29,477 nucleotides of DNA from DASXPG01 sp044449445 (lineage in GTDB: Bacteria > Gemmatimonadota > Gemmatimonadetes > Gemmatimonadales > JACORV01), in assembly GCA_044449445.1 (NCBI GenBank), contig JBIOIA010000007.1, positions 1-29,477 of the forward strand, given 5' to 3'. Within the stretch, counting starts at the first letter, position 1. Each line of letters begins with the position of its first letter. Position numbers and translations under genes: made by a program. Below are positions 15,313-23,537 of this stretch, piece after piece. The notes below the pieces were generated by a model that was not told where the DNA came from, did not search any database, and saw nothing but the letters and a program-made list of their open reading frames with translations.

Positions 15313-16736
15313 TGAACGCCACCGTGGCCGTGCCCCCCGCTCCCCGGAAGGTGCTCGTCGTGGAGGACGACCGCGTCGTGCGCGATCTGCTGGAGACCGT
15401 GCTCTCGGAAGCCGGCTACACCACCACGCTCGCGGCGAGCGGCGAGCTGGCGCTCGAGGCGCTCGGCAAGCAGGCCTTCGACGCGGTCATCCTCGATCTC
15501 AACCTGCCCGGCATCAAGGGCATGGACATCCTGCACGCCGGCCCGAGCCTCCAGGCGGACACGCCGTTCATCGTGCTGAGCGCGCAGGGTTCGATCGATT
15601 CGGCGGTCGAGGCGATGAAGCTCGGCGCGTTCGACTACATCACCAAGCCGTTCCGCGTGGACGAATTGCTGCTGGCGCTGGACCGGGCGCTCGGCGACAC
15701 CGCGCTGCGCCGCGAGGTGGCGCAGCTGCGCCGCCAGGTGCAGTCCGGCGCGGTCGGCGCCCAGATGGTGGGGCGCAGCGCGCCGATGGAGCACGTGCGC
15801 GATCTGGTCGCGCGGGTCGCGCCTTCGCGGGCGACGGTGCTGATCACGGGCGAGACCGGGACCGGCAAGGAAGTGGTGGCGCGGCTGGTGCACGCGCTCT
15901 CGCCGCGCGCCGAGCGGGCGTTCCTCGCGGTCAACTGCGCGGCGATTCCCGAGACGCTCCTCGAAGCCGAGCTGTTCGGGCACATGAAGGGCGCGTTCAC
16001 CGGCGCGATCGCGACGAACCGCGGCCTGATGGAGGAGGCGAGCGGCAGCACGCTGTTCCTCGACGAGATTGGCGCCATCTCGCTCAACATCCAGGTCAAG
16101 CTGCTGCGCGTGCTCCAGGAGCGGACGATCATGCGCGTCGGCGGGCGTGAGCCGATCGCGGTGGACGCGCGGATCGTGGCGGCGACCAACCGCGACCTCG
16201 GCGAGATGGTGCGCGCCGGCCAGTTCCGCGAGGACCTGTACTACCGCCTCAACGTGGTGCCGATCCGGATTCCGCCGCTGCGCGAGCGGCCCGAGGACAT
16301 CCCGCTCCTGGCCGCGCACTTCCTGCGCCGCGCGGCGAGCGACAACGGCGTCGAGCCGCCGGCCATCCCGCCGGGGACGATGCAGCGGCTGGTGGCGCAC
16401 TCCTGGCCGGGCAACGTGCGCGAGCTCGAGAATTTCATCGAGCGCGCCGTCATCATGGGCGCCGGTGCCCGGACCATCGTCTTCGACCCGGACGCCGGGA
16501 TGCAGGCGCAGCAGGGGATCGGCGCGCCGAAAGACGGGCGCAACGGGCACTGGAACCTCGAGCAGCTCGAGCGTTCGTACATTCTCGCGGTGCTCGACGA
16601 GGTCGGCGGGCACCAGGCGAAGGCCGCCGAGGTCCTGGGCATCGATCGGCGCACGCTGTACCGGAAGCTCAAGCAGTACCGCTCCGACGGACCGCACGCG
16701 CGGGACGAGGACGAGCTGGGCGGGGAAGCCGGTTAG
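15312..16736 (+). CDS. NtrC-family sigma-54-dependent response regulator
   Basis: The 474-residue activator has three domains. The receiver (about 12-125) has Asp62 in VILDLNLPG and Lys112 in ITKPF. The AAA+ domain has Walker A GETGTGKE (179-186), the sigma-54 contact loop GAFTGA (226-231), Walker B TLFLDEIG and SWPGNVRELENF. The C-terminal Fis-type helix-turn-helix is GGHQAKAAEVLGIDRRTLYR. It starts in the coxA stop (TGATG), so it should be made with the oxidase. No histidine kinase is adjacent; the partner must be encoded elsewhere or be one of the two kinases in this window. The family activates sigma-54 promoters by ATP hydrolysis, but I could not find a clear -24/-12 element upstream of the oxidase genes. 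Confidence 0.95.
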   Translation: MNATVAVPPAPRKVLVVEDDRVVRDLLETVLSEAGYTTTLAASGELALEALGKQAFDAVILDLNLPGIKGMDILHAGPSLQADTPFIVLSAQGSIDSAVEAMKLGAFDYITKPFRVDELLLALDRALGDTALRREVAQLRRQVQSGAVGAQMVGRSAPMEHVRDLVARVAPSRATVLITGETGTGKEVVARLVHALSPRAERAFLAVNCAAIPETLLEAELFGHMKGAFTGAIATNRGLMEEASGSTLFLDEIGAISLNIQVKLLRVLQERTIMRVGGREPIAVDARIVAATNRDLGEMVRAGQFREDLYYRLNVVPIRIPPLRERPEDIPLLAAHFLRRAASDNGVEPPAIPPGTMQRLVAHSWPGNVRELENFIERAVIMGAGARTIVFDPDAGMQAQQGIGAPKDGRNGHWNLEQLERSYILAVLDEVGGHQAKAAEVLGIDRRTLYRKLKQYRSDGPHARDEDELGGEAG

Positions 16737-16764
16737 CGCGGTGACGTTGGTGTGAACGCCGCGC
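16736..16764 (+). terminator. Possible hairpin after the sigma-54 regulator gene
   Basis: Outer arms GCGCGG (16736-16741) and CCGCGC (16759-16764) enclose inner arms CGTT and AACG. There is no T-run after it. It may be a weak terminator or only a GC-rich coincidence, and read-through into the next gene is possible. Confidence 0.3.
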
Positions 16765-16782
16765 GGCGCCGGGTCAACATGC

Positions 16783-16786
16783 GGAG
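16783..16786 (+). promoter_or_regulatory. Ribosome binding site that decides the HMG-CoA reductase start
   Basis: GGAG at 16783-16786 directly abuts an ATG at 16787 but stands 9 nt before a second in-frame ATG at 16796. The second spacing is workable and the first is not, so 16796 is the better start. Confidence 0.55.
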
Positions 16787-16795
16787 ATGACGGCG

Positions 16796-18343
16796 ATGAG
16801 AATTCCCTCGCTGATCCTGCGGCAGCTGTACTCCTTCGGCTCTCTCAAGAACGATGCCGACGGCTTCCGGTTCAGCCTCAAGAACCGGCTGGGAGACGCG
16901 ACGGTCACCGGGATCCTCGGCCTCGGCGTGGACGGGCACGACTTTCCGGTGGACCAGGTGATGGTGGACGTGGACGACGGCCCGCCCGTTCCCGCCAGCC
17001 AGTTCAGCACCGAGCAGCCGCTGCCGTTCCCGCTGCGCCGCATCGCCCACCTCAAGACCTTCACCAGCGCGCTCGCCCAGGGCACGCACGAGATCCACCT
17101 CGTGCTCGAAGTGCGGCCCTTCGGCCGGCTGGACCTCAAGGTGACGGACGCCGTCGACGCCGCCCAGTCCCGCGAGGCGCCCCACATCCCCTACGCGAAG
17201 GACGATGGGAACCTCGCGCCCGAGGTGGTCCGCCAGCGCCGGGAGTTCGTGCAGGCGTACACCGGGACCTCGCTCGAGCATGTGGGCGGCGGCGCGTTCG
17301 ATCCGCTGCGCGCCCGCGGCAACATCGAGAACTTCACCGGCGTCGCCCAGGTGCCCCTGGGGTTCGCGGGCCCGCTGCGCGTCAACGGCGAGCACGCACA
17401 GGGCGAGTTCCTGATTCCGCTGGCCACGACCGAGGGAACGCTCGTCGCCTCGTACAGCCGCGGCATGAAGCTGCTCAACATGGCGGGCGGCGTGACGTGC
17501 ACCGTCAGCGACGACAAGATGCAGCGCGCCCCCGTGTTCGTATTCGACTCGGCGCGCGAGGCGCGGGAGTTCCGCCGCTGGGTGGACGACAACCTCGAGG
17601 AGATCCGCCGGCAGGCGGAGGCGACGTCCAGCGTCGCGAAGCTGCTCTACATCGATTGTTACCTGGCGAGCAAGTTCGCCTACCTGCGCTTCAACTACTC
17701 GACCGGCGACGCGGCCGGGCAGAACATGGTCGGCCGCGCGACCTTCGCCGCCTGCTCGTGGATCCTCGAACAGCTGCACACGGTCCGGCGCTTCTACCTC
17801 GAATCGAACCTCGCGACCGACAAGAAGGCGTCGCACGTCAACCTGATCAGCACGCGCGGCAAGCGCGTGACCGCCGAGGCCGTCTTCCCGCGGGAGATGC
17901 TCCGACAGGTGCTGCGCGTGGACCCGGAGAGCCTGCACTACCACAACCAGGTCGCCAACGTCGGCGCGTTCATCTCCGGCGCGAACAACAACGGCCTGCA
18001 CTCGCCGAACGGGATCACCGCGATGTTCATCGCGACCGGCCAGGATGTCGCCAACGTGGCCGAAGGCTCGGCGGGCATCATCTACAGCGAGATCACGAAG
18101 GACGGCGACTTCTACCTCTCGATCACCATCCCGTCTCTCATCGTCGCGAGCTACGGCGGCGGCACGGGGCTGCCGACCCAGCGTGAATGCCTGGAAGTGC
18201 TGGGCTGCTACGGGCCGGGCAAGGTCAACAAGCTCGCCGAGATCGTCGCGGGCGTGGTGCTGGCCGGCGAAATCTCGCTTGCGGGCGCGATCTCCTCGCT
18301 CGAGTGGGTGTCCTCCCACGAGCGCTACGGGCGCCACCGCTGA
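16796..18343 (+). CDS. Hydroxymethylglutaryl-CoA reductase with an unusual N-terminal extension
   Basis: The reductase core makes mevalonate from HMG-CoA with NAD(P)H. Core motifs are class-I-like: ENFTGVAQVPLGFAGPL, the catalytic Glu in TTEGTLVASYSRGMK (about 213), DAAGQNMVGRAT, SNLATDKKASHVN (catalytic Lys about 343), the catalytic Asp in TGQDVANV (about 417) and a C-terminal SSHERYGRHR that supplies the histidine (about 508). The product is 515 residues from the preferred ATG, which sits 9 nt after GGAG; the ATG at 16787 adds three. About 120 residues precede the core: LRQLYSFGSLKNDADGF, TVTGILGLGVDG, then a predicted beta-rich stretch. This is not the usual membrane anchor and I do not recognise it. 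The stop overlaps the next gene by 1 nt. Confidence 0.9.
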   Translation: MRIPSLILRQLYSFGSLKNDADGFRFSLKNRLGDATVTGILGLGVDGHDFPVDQVMVDVDDGPPVPASQFSTEQPLPFPLRRIAHLKTFTSALAQGTHEIHLVLEVRPFGRLDLKVTDAVDAAQSREAPHIPYAKDDGNLAPEVVRQRREFVQAYTGTSLEHVGGGAFDPLRARGNIENFTGVAQVPLGFAGPLRVNGEHAQGEFLIPLATTEGTLVASYSRGMKLLNMAGGVTCTVSDDKMQRAPVFVFDSAREAREFRRWVDDNLEEIRRQAEATSSVAKLLYIDCYLASKFAYLRFNYSTGDAAGQNMVGRATFAACSWILEQLHTVRRFYLESNLATDKKASHVNLISTRGKRVTAEAVFPREMLRQVLRVDPESLHYHNQVANVGAFISGANNNGLHSPNGITAMFIATGQDVANVAEGSAGIIYSEITKDGDFYLSITIPSLIVASYGGGTGLPTQRECLEVLGCYGPGKVNKLAEIVAGVVLAGEISLAGAISSLEWVSSHERYGRHR

Positions 18344-20004
18344 TGGCCGTCCTTACGCAGGCCCCCCCGAGCTTCGAGGTGCTGCGCGTGGCGCCGCCGG
18401 CGGGGCTGGTGCGCCGGCTGCTCACGACCTTGCGGCACTTTATCGGGCTGGGCGCCGGTGGACTGGCCGCGTGGGTCCGCGCGAAGCGGGAAAGCGGAAC
18501 CGGCCGCGGCGCGGCGTTCGCGCTGGTGCGGACCCTGAGCACGTTCACGGCGCCGTTCAACGACCGCCGGCTCCGCGCGCAGCCGTTCCCGGTCCAGCTG
18601 CGCCGCCGCCTCGAGCGGCTCGGGCCGACCTACATCAAGCTCGGGCAGATCCTGAGCCTCCGGGAGGACATTCTCCCGAAGAGCGTCACCGACGAGCTGA
18701 AGCGGCTGCTGAGCCGGCTGCCGGCCGCGCCGTTCGACCAGGTCGTGGAGATCATCGAGCGCGACCTCAAGCGCCCGGTCGCCGAGGCGTTCCTTACGAT
18801 CGAGCCCGAGCCCCTGGGCTCGGCATCGATCGGCCAGACGCACCGCGCCACCACGCGCGAGGGCGACGAGGTCGTCGTGAAGGTCGTGAAGCCCGGCATC
18901 CGCCACCTGCTGCGCCGCGACGCGCGGCTGCTCCGGACGCTCGGCTCCTTGCTCCAGGTCCTGCTGCCGCGCTACCAGCCGCGCAACCTCATCAACGAGT
19001 TCGTGCACTACACGTTGCGCGAGCTGGACCTGGGACGCGAAGCGGACAACGCCGAGACGTTCGCCGCCAACTTCAGGGACCTGGACGACGTCGTCTTTCC
19101 GGAGATCCACCGCGACCTCAGCGGCCCCAACGTGCTGACGATGGAATACCTGGCCGGCATCCAGCCCGACAGCGAGGAGGCCCAGCAGCTGCCGGACGCC
19201 GAGAAGGAGCGGCTGGTGGACCTCGGCGCAGCCTCGATCATCCGGATGCTGTACCTGGACGGCTTCTTCCACGCGGACCTCCACCCCGGCAACCTGCTGG
19301 TGCTCGAGGGGACCCGCGTGGGGTTCATCGACCTGGGCATGGTGGGCCGGCTCGACGACGAGCTGCGCCGGACGATGCTCTTCTACTTCTACGCCCTCGT
19401 GACCGGCGACGCCGAGAGTGCCGCGCGCTACCTCTCGGCCGCGGCGCAGGCGGGCGGGGGCAGCGACCCGACCGGGTTCCGGCGCGAGGTGACGGAGATC
19501 TCCCAGCGCTGGCGGCGCATGGCCACGTTCGAGACGTACTCGCTCGGAGCCCTGATCCTGGACTCGGTGCAGCGCGGCGCACGCTACCGGATGTACTTCC
19601 CGGTCGAGCTGGTGCTGATGGTGAAGGCGCTGGTCACGTTCGAGGGCGTCGGGCACGTGCTGCTGCCGGGCTTCGACGTGGCCGAGGTCTCGAAGAAGCA
19701 CATCCGGCGCATCTTCATCCAGCAGTTCTCGCCGGTCCGGCTGGTGCAGGAAGGCGTGCGCAGCGCGCCGGACCTGGTGGACGCGCTCGTCAAGGCGCCG
19801 CTGCTGATGACGGAAGGCCTGCGCGTGCTCGAGAAATCGGCGCGGCGGCATCCCGAGAATCCGCTCGCCGGCATCCGCGCGACGCTCATCGCCGGCTTCT
19901 GCCTGGTGTCGGGGGCCATCGTCCTGGCGACGCGCGGGCCGTGGCCCGTGTGGGTGGCGCTGTTCGTCCTGGCGGCGGTGCTCGCGATGCGCCGGGGGGC
20001 CTGA
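18343..20004 (+). CDS. ABC1/UbiB-family atypical protein kinase
   Basis: The 553-residue protein has the UbiB-family signature: the KxGQ motif in YIKLGQILSLREDILP (about 97-112), the Ala-loop equivalent LGSASIGQTH (158-167), the nucleotide Lys180 in VVVKVVKPG, the catalytic HADLHPGN (310-317) and the metal-binding FIDLGMVG (Asp330). Two hydrophobic segments close the C-terminus (about 507-548), anchoring it to the membrane as in UbiB. The family supports ubiquinone synthesis and other membrane-lipid processes, and acts as an ATPase rather than a classical protein kinase. It shares one base with each neighbour (TGATG on both sides), so it is co-translated with the HMG-CoA reductase and the acyltransferase. 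Whether it acts on quinones, isoprenoids or neutral lipids is open. Confidence 0.92.
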   Translation: MAVLTQAPPSFEVLRVAPPAGLVRRLLTTLRHFIGLGAGGLAAWVRAKRESGTGRGAAFALVRTLSTFTAPFNDRRLRAQPFPVQLRRRLERLGPTYIKLGQILSLREDILPKSVTDELKRLLSRLPAAPFDQVVEIIERDLKRPVAEAFLTIEPEPLGSASIGQTHRATTREGDEVVVKVVKPGIRHLLRRDARLLRTLGSLLQVLLPRYQPRNLINEFVHYTLRELDLGREADNAETFAANFRDLDDVVFPEIHRDLSGPNVLTMEYLAGIQPDSEEAQQLPDAEKERLVDLGAASIIRMLYLDGFFHADLHPGNLLVLEGTRVGFIDLGMVGRLDDELRRTMLFYFYALVTGDAESAARYLSAAAQAGGGSDPTGFRREVTEISQRWRRMATFETYSLGALILDSVQRGARYRMYFPVELVLMVKALVTFEGVGHVLLPGFDVAEVSKKHIRRIFIQQFSPVRLVQEGVRSAPDLVDALVKAPLLMTEGLRVLEKSARRHPENPLAGIRATLIAGFCLVSGAIVLATRGPWPVWVALFVLAAVLAMRRGA

Positions 20005-21287
20005 TGGTCCGCCTCGCGCGCGAGCCGGTCGCGGCGAACGACGCCGTGTGGCTCCAGGACTCGGCGACCAACCGGATGGTGATCCACGCGCTGTACACCA
20101 CGGATCAGATCGACCTGGAGACCGCGCGCGCGATCTTCCGGGAACGGGTGATCGACGCGGACGGCGGCAGGCGCTATCACCGCTTCCATCAGCGGCTGGT
20201 TCGAGCGCGCGGACGCTGGTACTGGGAGGACGACCCCGACTTCGATCTCGCGCGCCACCTCGTCGCTTCGCCCCTCGAAGGATGCGTCAGCGCCACACAG
20301 CTCCAGGACTACATCTCGAGCATCGCCCACGAGCCGCTCGCCGAGGGCCGACCGCCGTGGACTATCGAGCACATCGAGCATTACGAGGGCGGCCAGAGCG
20401 CGTTCCTGGTGCGGGTGCACCACTCGATGGCCGACGGCATCGCGTTCGTGCCGATCATCTTCGCGCTGATGGACGAGCTGGCGCCGTCGGTTCACAGGAC
20501 GGAGGTCGCGCCGGGTATCGTGGGCGGGCTGGGCCGCGCCGTGCTGGCGTCGCTGGTCTCGCCGATCGTTCTGATGGAGCGCGCGCTGTGGCGCCCGGAC
20601 CGGCACGCGCTGCACGGTCCGCCGGTCGGCGGGCGCAAGCGGGTCGCCTGGACCCGGCCGCTGCCGCTTCAGGAGGTGAAGCGGCTCAAGACGCGCTTCG
20701 GGGCCACGGTCAACGACGTCCTGATGGCCCTCGTCTCGGGCGCCATCGGCACGTACCTGGAATCGAACGGCGGCACGCGGCGGCCGCATGTGAGAATCTC
20801 GATGCCGGTGAACATGCGCGAACCGGGAGCGGCGCTCCGGATGGAGAACCGCTTCGCGGCGGTGCCGCTCACGCTGCCGATCGCGCCGCGCGAGCTCGGG
20901 CTGCGCATCGCCGCCGTGAAGGCGCGGATGGACGAGCTGAAGAACGGGCTCGACTCGACCGTGATCTACGGCGCGGTCAACGTGTTTCTCACCGCGCTGC
21001 CGTTCTTCGCGAGCCGGCGCCTCATCGACTTCTTCGCCAACAAGTGCACCAGCGTCGTCACCAACGTCATGGGTCCGCAGGTCCCGCTCGCGCTGGGCGG
21101 AAAGCGGCTGCGCTCGCTCGTGTTCTGGGTGCCGCAGCGGGCCGACATCGGCGTGGGGATCAGCGTCATGACGTTCGCGGGAAACGCGCAGGTCGGCGTC
21201 ATCGCGGACACCCGGGTCCTGGCGGACCCGGGCGTGCTGGTGCGGGCGATCGAAGCGGAGTTCGACGCGCTGAGCGCGCTCACCTGA
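20004..21287 (+). CDS. WS/DGAT-family acyltransferase (wax ester synthase / diacylglycerol acyltransferase)
   Basis: Enzymes of this family join acyl-CoA to fatty alcohols or diacylglycerol, forming wax esters or triacylglycerol in storage granules. The 427-residue protein has the catalytic HHxxxDG motif as HHSMADG (139-145) after PPWTIEHIEHYEGG. The C-terminal DUF1298-type region includes RISMPVNMREPGAALRMENRF and the VVTNVMGPQVPL block. Length is slightly under the typical 450-470. It shares one base with the UbiB-like gene and ends the operon; a hairpin follows. Some family members have no detectable wax ester activity, so the substrate is not certain. Confidence 0.9.
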   Translation: MVRLAREPVAANDAVWLQDSATNRMVIHALYTTDQIDLETARAIFRERVIDADGGRRYHRFHQRLVRARGRWYWEDDPDFDLARHLVASPLEGCVSATQLQDYISSIAHEPLAEGRPPWTIEHIEHYEGGQSAFLVRVHHSMADGIAFVPIIFALMDELAPSVHRTEVAPGIVGGLGRAVLASLVSPIVLMERALWRPDRHALHGPPVGGRKRVAWTRPLPLQEVKRLKTRFGATVNDVLMALVSGAIGTYLESNGGTRRPHVRISMPVNMREPGAALRMENRFAAVPLTLPIAPRELGLRIAAVKARMDELKNGLDSTVIYGAVNVFLTALPFFASRRLIDFFANKCTSVVTNVMGPQVPLALGGKRLRSLVFWVPQRADIGVGISVMTFAGNAQVGVIADTRVLADPGVLVRAIEAEFDALSALT

Positions 21288-21293
21288 GCGCGC

Positions 21294-21318
21294 CGCGGCC
21301 GGAGGGACCCCGGCCGCG
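21294..21318. terminator. Perfect 9-bp hairpin between convergent operons
   Basis: CGCGGCCGG (21294-21302) and CCGGCCGCG (21310-21318) pair perfectly around a 7-base loop. It fills most of the 37-bp gap between the acyltransferase stop and the patatin stop on the other strand. There is no long T-run on either side, only a TTT on the plus side. It is likely to act as a two-way terminator for the two convergent operons. Confidence 0.7.
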
Positions 21319-21324
21319 ACGGTT

Positions 21325-22524
21325 TCAGGCCAGCGCTTCTTCCAGGTGCGCCAGCGCGCGGCCTAGCTTCGCGCCGACCGGCGCCGCGGACGCTTCCGGC
21401 ATTCCGACGCCGTCCCACACCGTTCGACCCTCGTCCTCCAGCAGGTGGTCCCGGAACCGGATGCCGTGCTTCGCGAAGGCCGGCTCCAGCTCGGCGCGCC
21501 GCGCGCGCAGGTGGCGGCGCGTGGACTGGTAGGCGAGCTCGCACACCTTCTTGCGTGCCGCGAAGCTGAACATGTTCGTGAAGAACATCGTGTACTCGTC
21601 GCCTGAGGGCTCGAACAGCAGCACGTCGGCGTTCGGGAAGCGGCGGGCGTAGGTGGCCATGCCGACCTTGAGCCGCGAGTGGATCAGCGTGCGGAACATC
21701 TGCGACAGCACGGTCGGCAGGCCCTTCTTCACGATCGGGCCGGCGGTCGCGCCCGTGGCCAGCTGGCCGAGATCCGCGGGCACCAGCGGATTGATGCACA
21801 GTAGCAGGTCCGCCCCGGCCTCCAGTGCGACCGACGCGTGAACGGTCCGGAGCAACACGCCGTCCACGCAGTCGTGCCCCTGGATGTGCACCGGCGGGTA
21901 GAGCCCGGGCAGGGCCGTCGAAGCCTGGACTGCGGTCGAGATCGGCACGTGGTCCCAGCCGGGCCCGCCGAACCGGATCGGGCGGCCGGTGCCGAGGTCG
22001 GTGGACACGACCACGAGCTTGTGGGGCAGGGCGCGGAAATCGTCGCTGCGCCCCTCCAGCGCGAAGCTGCGCGCGAGGTACCGGCGGACCGGCTCGTTGT
22101 CGAAGATCCCGACCGGCAGCGCGCGCGCCAGCCGCATCAGCGCCGAGAGCACCGTCTGGTCGCGGGGGTTCCTGGCGATCTTCCTGACGATGTCGAAGAC
22201 CAGCATCGGCAGCATCAGTCCGCGGCGCGTCCACTCGCGGTAGGCGGGGGTGAAGAACGTGCCGGGCACGAACGGGTGCTGGCGCGGCTCGTGCCGCACC
22301 AGCGCCCGCGTCATCTGGGACGGCGTGATGCCGTTGACGAGGCCGGCGGCGACGAACGCTCCCGCGCTGACCCCGACGTAGACGTGCAGGTCGTTGATGT
22401 CCAGGCCCGCGAGGCTCTCTTCGAGGGCCCGAAGGGCGCCGATTTCGTACACGGCGCCCTCCATTCCGCCTCCGGCGAGCGCGAGGCCGATCCGGTGGCC
22501 CCGCGAGCGCCGGCGCGCCGTCAC
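21325..22524 (-). CDS. Patatin-like phospholipase / lipid acyl hydrolase
   Basis: The 399-residue protein, starting at GTG, is a patatin/RssA-type hydrolase. It has the oxyanion segment LALAGGGMEGAVYEIGALRA (about 15-34), the nucleophile GVSAG (Ser53) and the catalytic Asp221 in CVDGVLL after ASTALPGLYPPV, completing a Ser-Asp dyad. No signal peptide is seen. In bacteria these enzymes cleave acyl chains from phospholipids or neutral lipids, and patatin-like proteins have been found on PHA granules. It follows the phasin by 7 nt with a GAGG site, so it is the last gene of the phaR-phasin-patatin string and lies tail to tail with the WS/DGAT gene. Confidence 0.92.
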   Translation of the reverse strand: MTARRRSRGHRIGLALAGGGMEGAVYEIGALRALEESLAGLDINDLHVYVGVSAGAFVAAGLVNGITPSQMTRALVRHEPRQHPFVPGTFFTPAYREWTRRGLMLPMLVFDIVRKIARNPRDQTVLSALMRLARALPVGIFDNEPVRRYLARSFALEGRSDDFRALPHKLVVVSTDLGTGRPIRFGGPGWDHVPISTAVQASTALPGLYPPVHIQGHDCVDGVLLRTVHASVALEAGADLLLCINPLVPADLGQLATGATAGPIVKKGLPTVLSQMFRTLIHSRLKVGMATYARRFPNADVLLFEPSGDEYTMFFTNMFSFAARKKVCELAYQSTRRHLRARRAELEPAFAKHGIRFRDHLLEDEGRTVWDGVGMPEASAAPVGAKLGRALAHLEEALA

Positions 22525-22531
22525 GGCCGCC

Positions 22532-22960
22532 TCAGACCGCCGACGCGGCGGGCTTCGACGTGTGATGCACGGTGTGCGGCCGGTGCTTCTTTTCGACCGC
22601 GCGGGTCAGCGCCTCGACCCGCTTCGTGAGCGCCAGGATCTCGCTCCGCGTCGGGACGCCGAGGCGGTGCAGGGCGATGGACATGCCCTTGTCGATCGGA
22701 CGGCGCACCCGCGTGCCGAACGCCGCGTTGGCGTCGGCCGTGAGATCGGCCGCCCTGGCCGCGATGCGCTTCACCCTGAGATCGATCCGCCCGCGGCCGA
22801 TCTTCTCGGCTTCCTCGCCGCGCTTCACGAGGCGATGGAAGATCTTGTTGCCCTCCTCACCGGCCGTGGCGAGTGCGCCCAGTCCGGCGAGCCAGATGGC
22901 CTGCGCGGATTCCTTCATCCGCGGGGCCTTGGAGCCGTTCTTCTTCATGGTCTTCGGCAT
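22532..22960 (-). CDS. Phasin / PHA granule-associated protein (PhaF/PhaI type)
   Basis: The 142-residue product has a basic N-terminus (MPKTMKKNGSKAPRMKESA), then IWLAGLGALATAGEEGNKIFHRLVKRGEEAE, the hallmark of poly(hydroxyalkanoate) granule-associated proteins. A long amphipathic helical region follows, ending in a leucine-rich coiled coil (SEILALTKRVEALTRAVEK) and a His/Lys/Ala-rich tail. Phasins coat PHA granules and can tether them to the nucleoid. A strong ribosome site AGGAGGAG precedes the ATG. The gene is 53 nt downstream of phaR. No PHA synthase (phaC) is in the window. Confidence 0.85.
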   Translation of the reverse strand: MPKTMKKNGSKAPRMKESAQAIWLAGLGALATAGEEGNKIFHRLVKRGEEAEKIGRGRIDLRVKRIAARAADLTADANAAFGTRVRRPIDKGMSIALHRLGVPTRSEILALTKRVEALTRAVEKKHRPHTVHHTSKPAASAV

Positions 22961-22976
22961 GACTCCTCCTGATGTG

Positions 22977-22992
22977 GCCGCTTTACCGCGGC
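22977..22992. promoter_or_regulatory. Possible PhaR-like site upstream of the phasin gene
   Basis: GCCGC-TTTACC-GCGGC is an inverted repeat with the same half-sites as the phaR operator (GCCGC/GCGGC) but a wider spacer. It lies in the 53-bp gap before the phasin start. With only 5-bp arms in GC-rich DNA, this is weak. Confidence 0.3.
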
Positions 22993-23013
22993 TGGTCCTG
23001 CGTGGTTCGCTTC

Positions 23014-23487
23014 CTAGGCGCGGGCGCCGTTCTTCCGGCCCTTCCGCGCGTTCCGGCGGGACCTGGGGCCCGCCGCCTTCTCGAGACTCGCGACCGACTT
23101 CTGGAGCGTCTCCAGGCTGACGCGCAGCTGATCGAGCTCGCTCCTCGCCGCCTGCGCCCCGGGCAGCCGGTTCACCGACTGCCGCACCAGCTGGTTCACT
23201 CCGGACTGGAGCTTCCTGGCCCGCTCCGAGATCGCCAGGCCGCTCTTCCGGATCGCCTCGTGCAGGAAGTCGGTGGAGAGCAGGGCCGCGCCGGTCCGGT
23301 GCGTCTCGTAGATCACCTGCGCCAGCGTCTGCGCCGTCACGTCCGCGCCCGAGGCGCTGTCCACGACCTTCAGCTCCTGGCCCCGGCGCACCCACGAGGC
23401 GATTACGTCGAGTCCGACGTAGCGGCTCTCTTCCGTGTCGTACAGCTTGCGGCTGCCGCCGCCGTAGCGCTTGATCAGCCGGATCAT
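23014..23487 (-). CDS. phaR: PhaR, PHA synthesis regulator (DNA-binding repressor)
   Basis: The 157-residue protein begins with the PHB/PHA accumulation regulator DNA-binding domain: LIKRYGGGSRKLYDTEESRY, then VGLDVIASWVRRGQELKVVD and TAQTLAQVIYETHRTG. The PHB_acc-type segment STDFLHEAIRKSG follows, and then a coiled coil (LDQLRVSLETLQKSVASLEK) and a basic tail. PhaR binds both PHA and DNA: it represses phasin and its own gene until PHA granules titrate it away. A strong ribosome site GAGGAGGA lies just before the ATG. Its promoter and probable operator are listed next. The usual RYGNRRLYDT is RYGGGSRKLYDT here, an insertion of one residue. Confidence 0.93.
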   Translation of the reverse strand: MIRLIKRYGGGSRKLYDTEESRYVGLDVIASWVRRGQELKVVDSASGADVTAQTLAQVIYETHRTGAALLSTDFLHEAIRKSGLAISERARKLQSGVNQLVRQSVNRLPGAQAARSELDQLRVSLETLQKSVASLEKAAGPRSRRNARKGRKNGARA

Positions 23488-23508
23488 GGGCGTCCTCCTC
23501 CGGGACGC

Positions 23509-23537
23509 AAGATGCCGCAGTGCGGCAAAACTGTCAA
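23509..23537 (-). promoter_or_regulatory. phaR promoter
   Basis: On the minus strand an exact TTGACA (23532-23537), overlapping the stop codon of the upstream ATPase gene, is followed after exactly 17 bp by CATCTT (23509-23514), a weak -10 with 3 of 6 matches. The distance to the phaR ATG and its ribosome site is suitable. This gives phaR its own promoter inside the longer operon. Confidence 0.6.
23513..23527. promoter_or_regulatory. Probable PhaR operator: perfect inverted repeat between -35 and -10
   Basis: TGCCGCA-G-TGCGGCA is a perfect 7-bp inverted repeat lying in the spacer of the phaR promoter, where bound protein would block RNA polymerase. Known PhaR sites are TGC-rich inverted repeats, so PhaR autoregulation is the natural reading. 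Confidence 0.6.
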
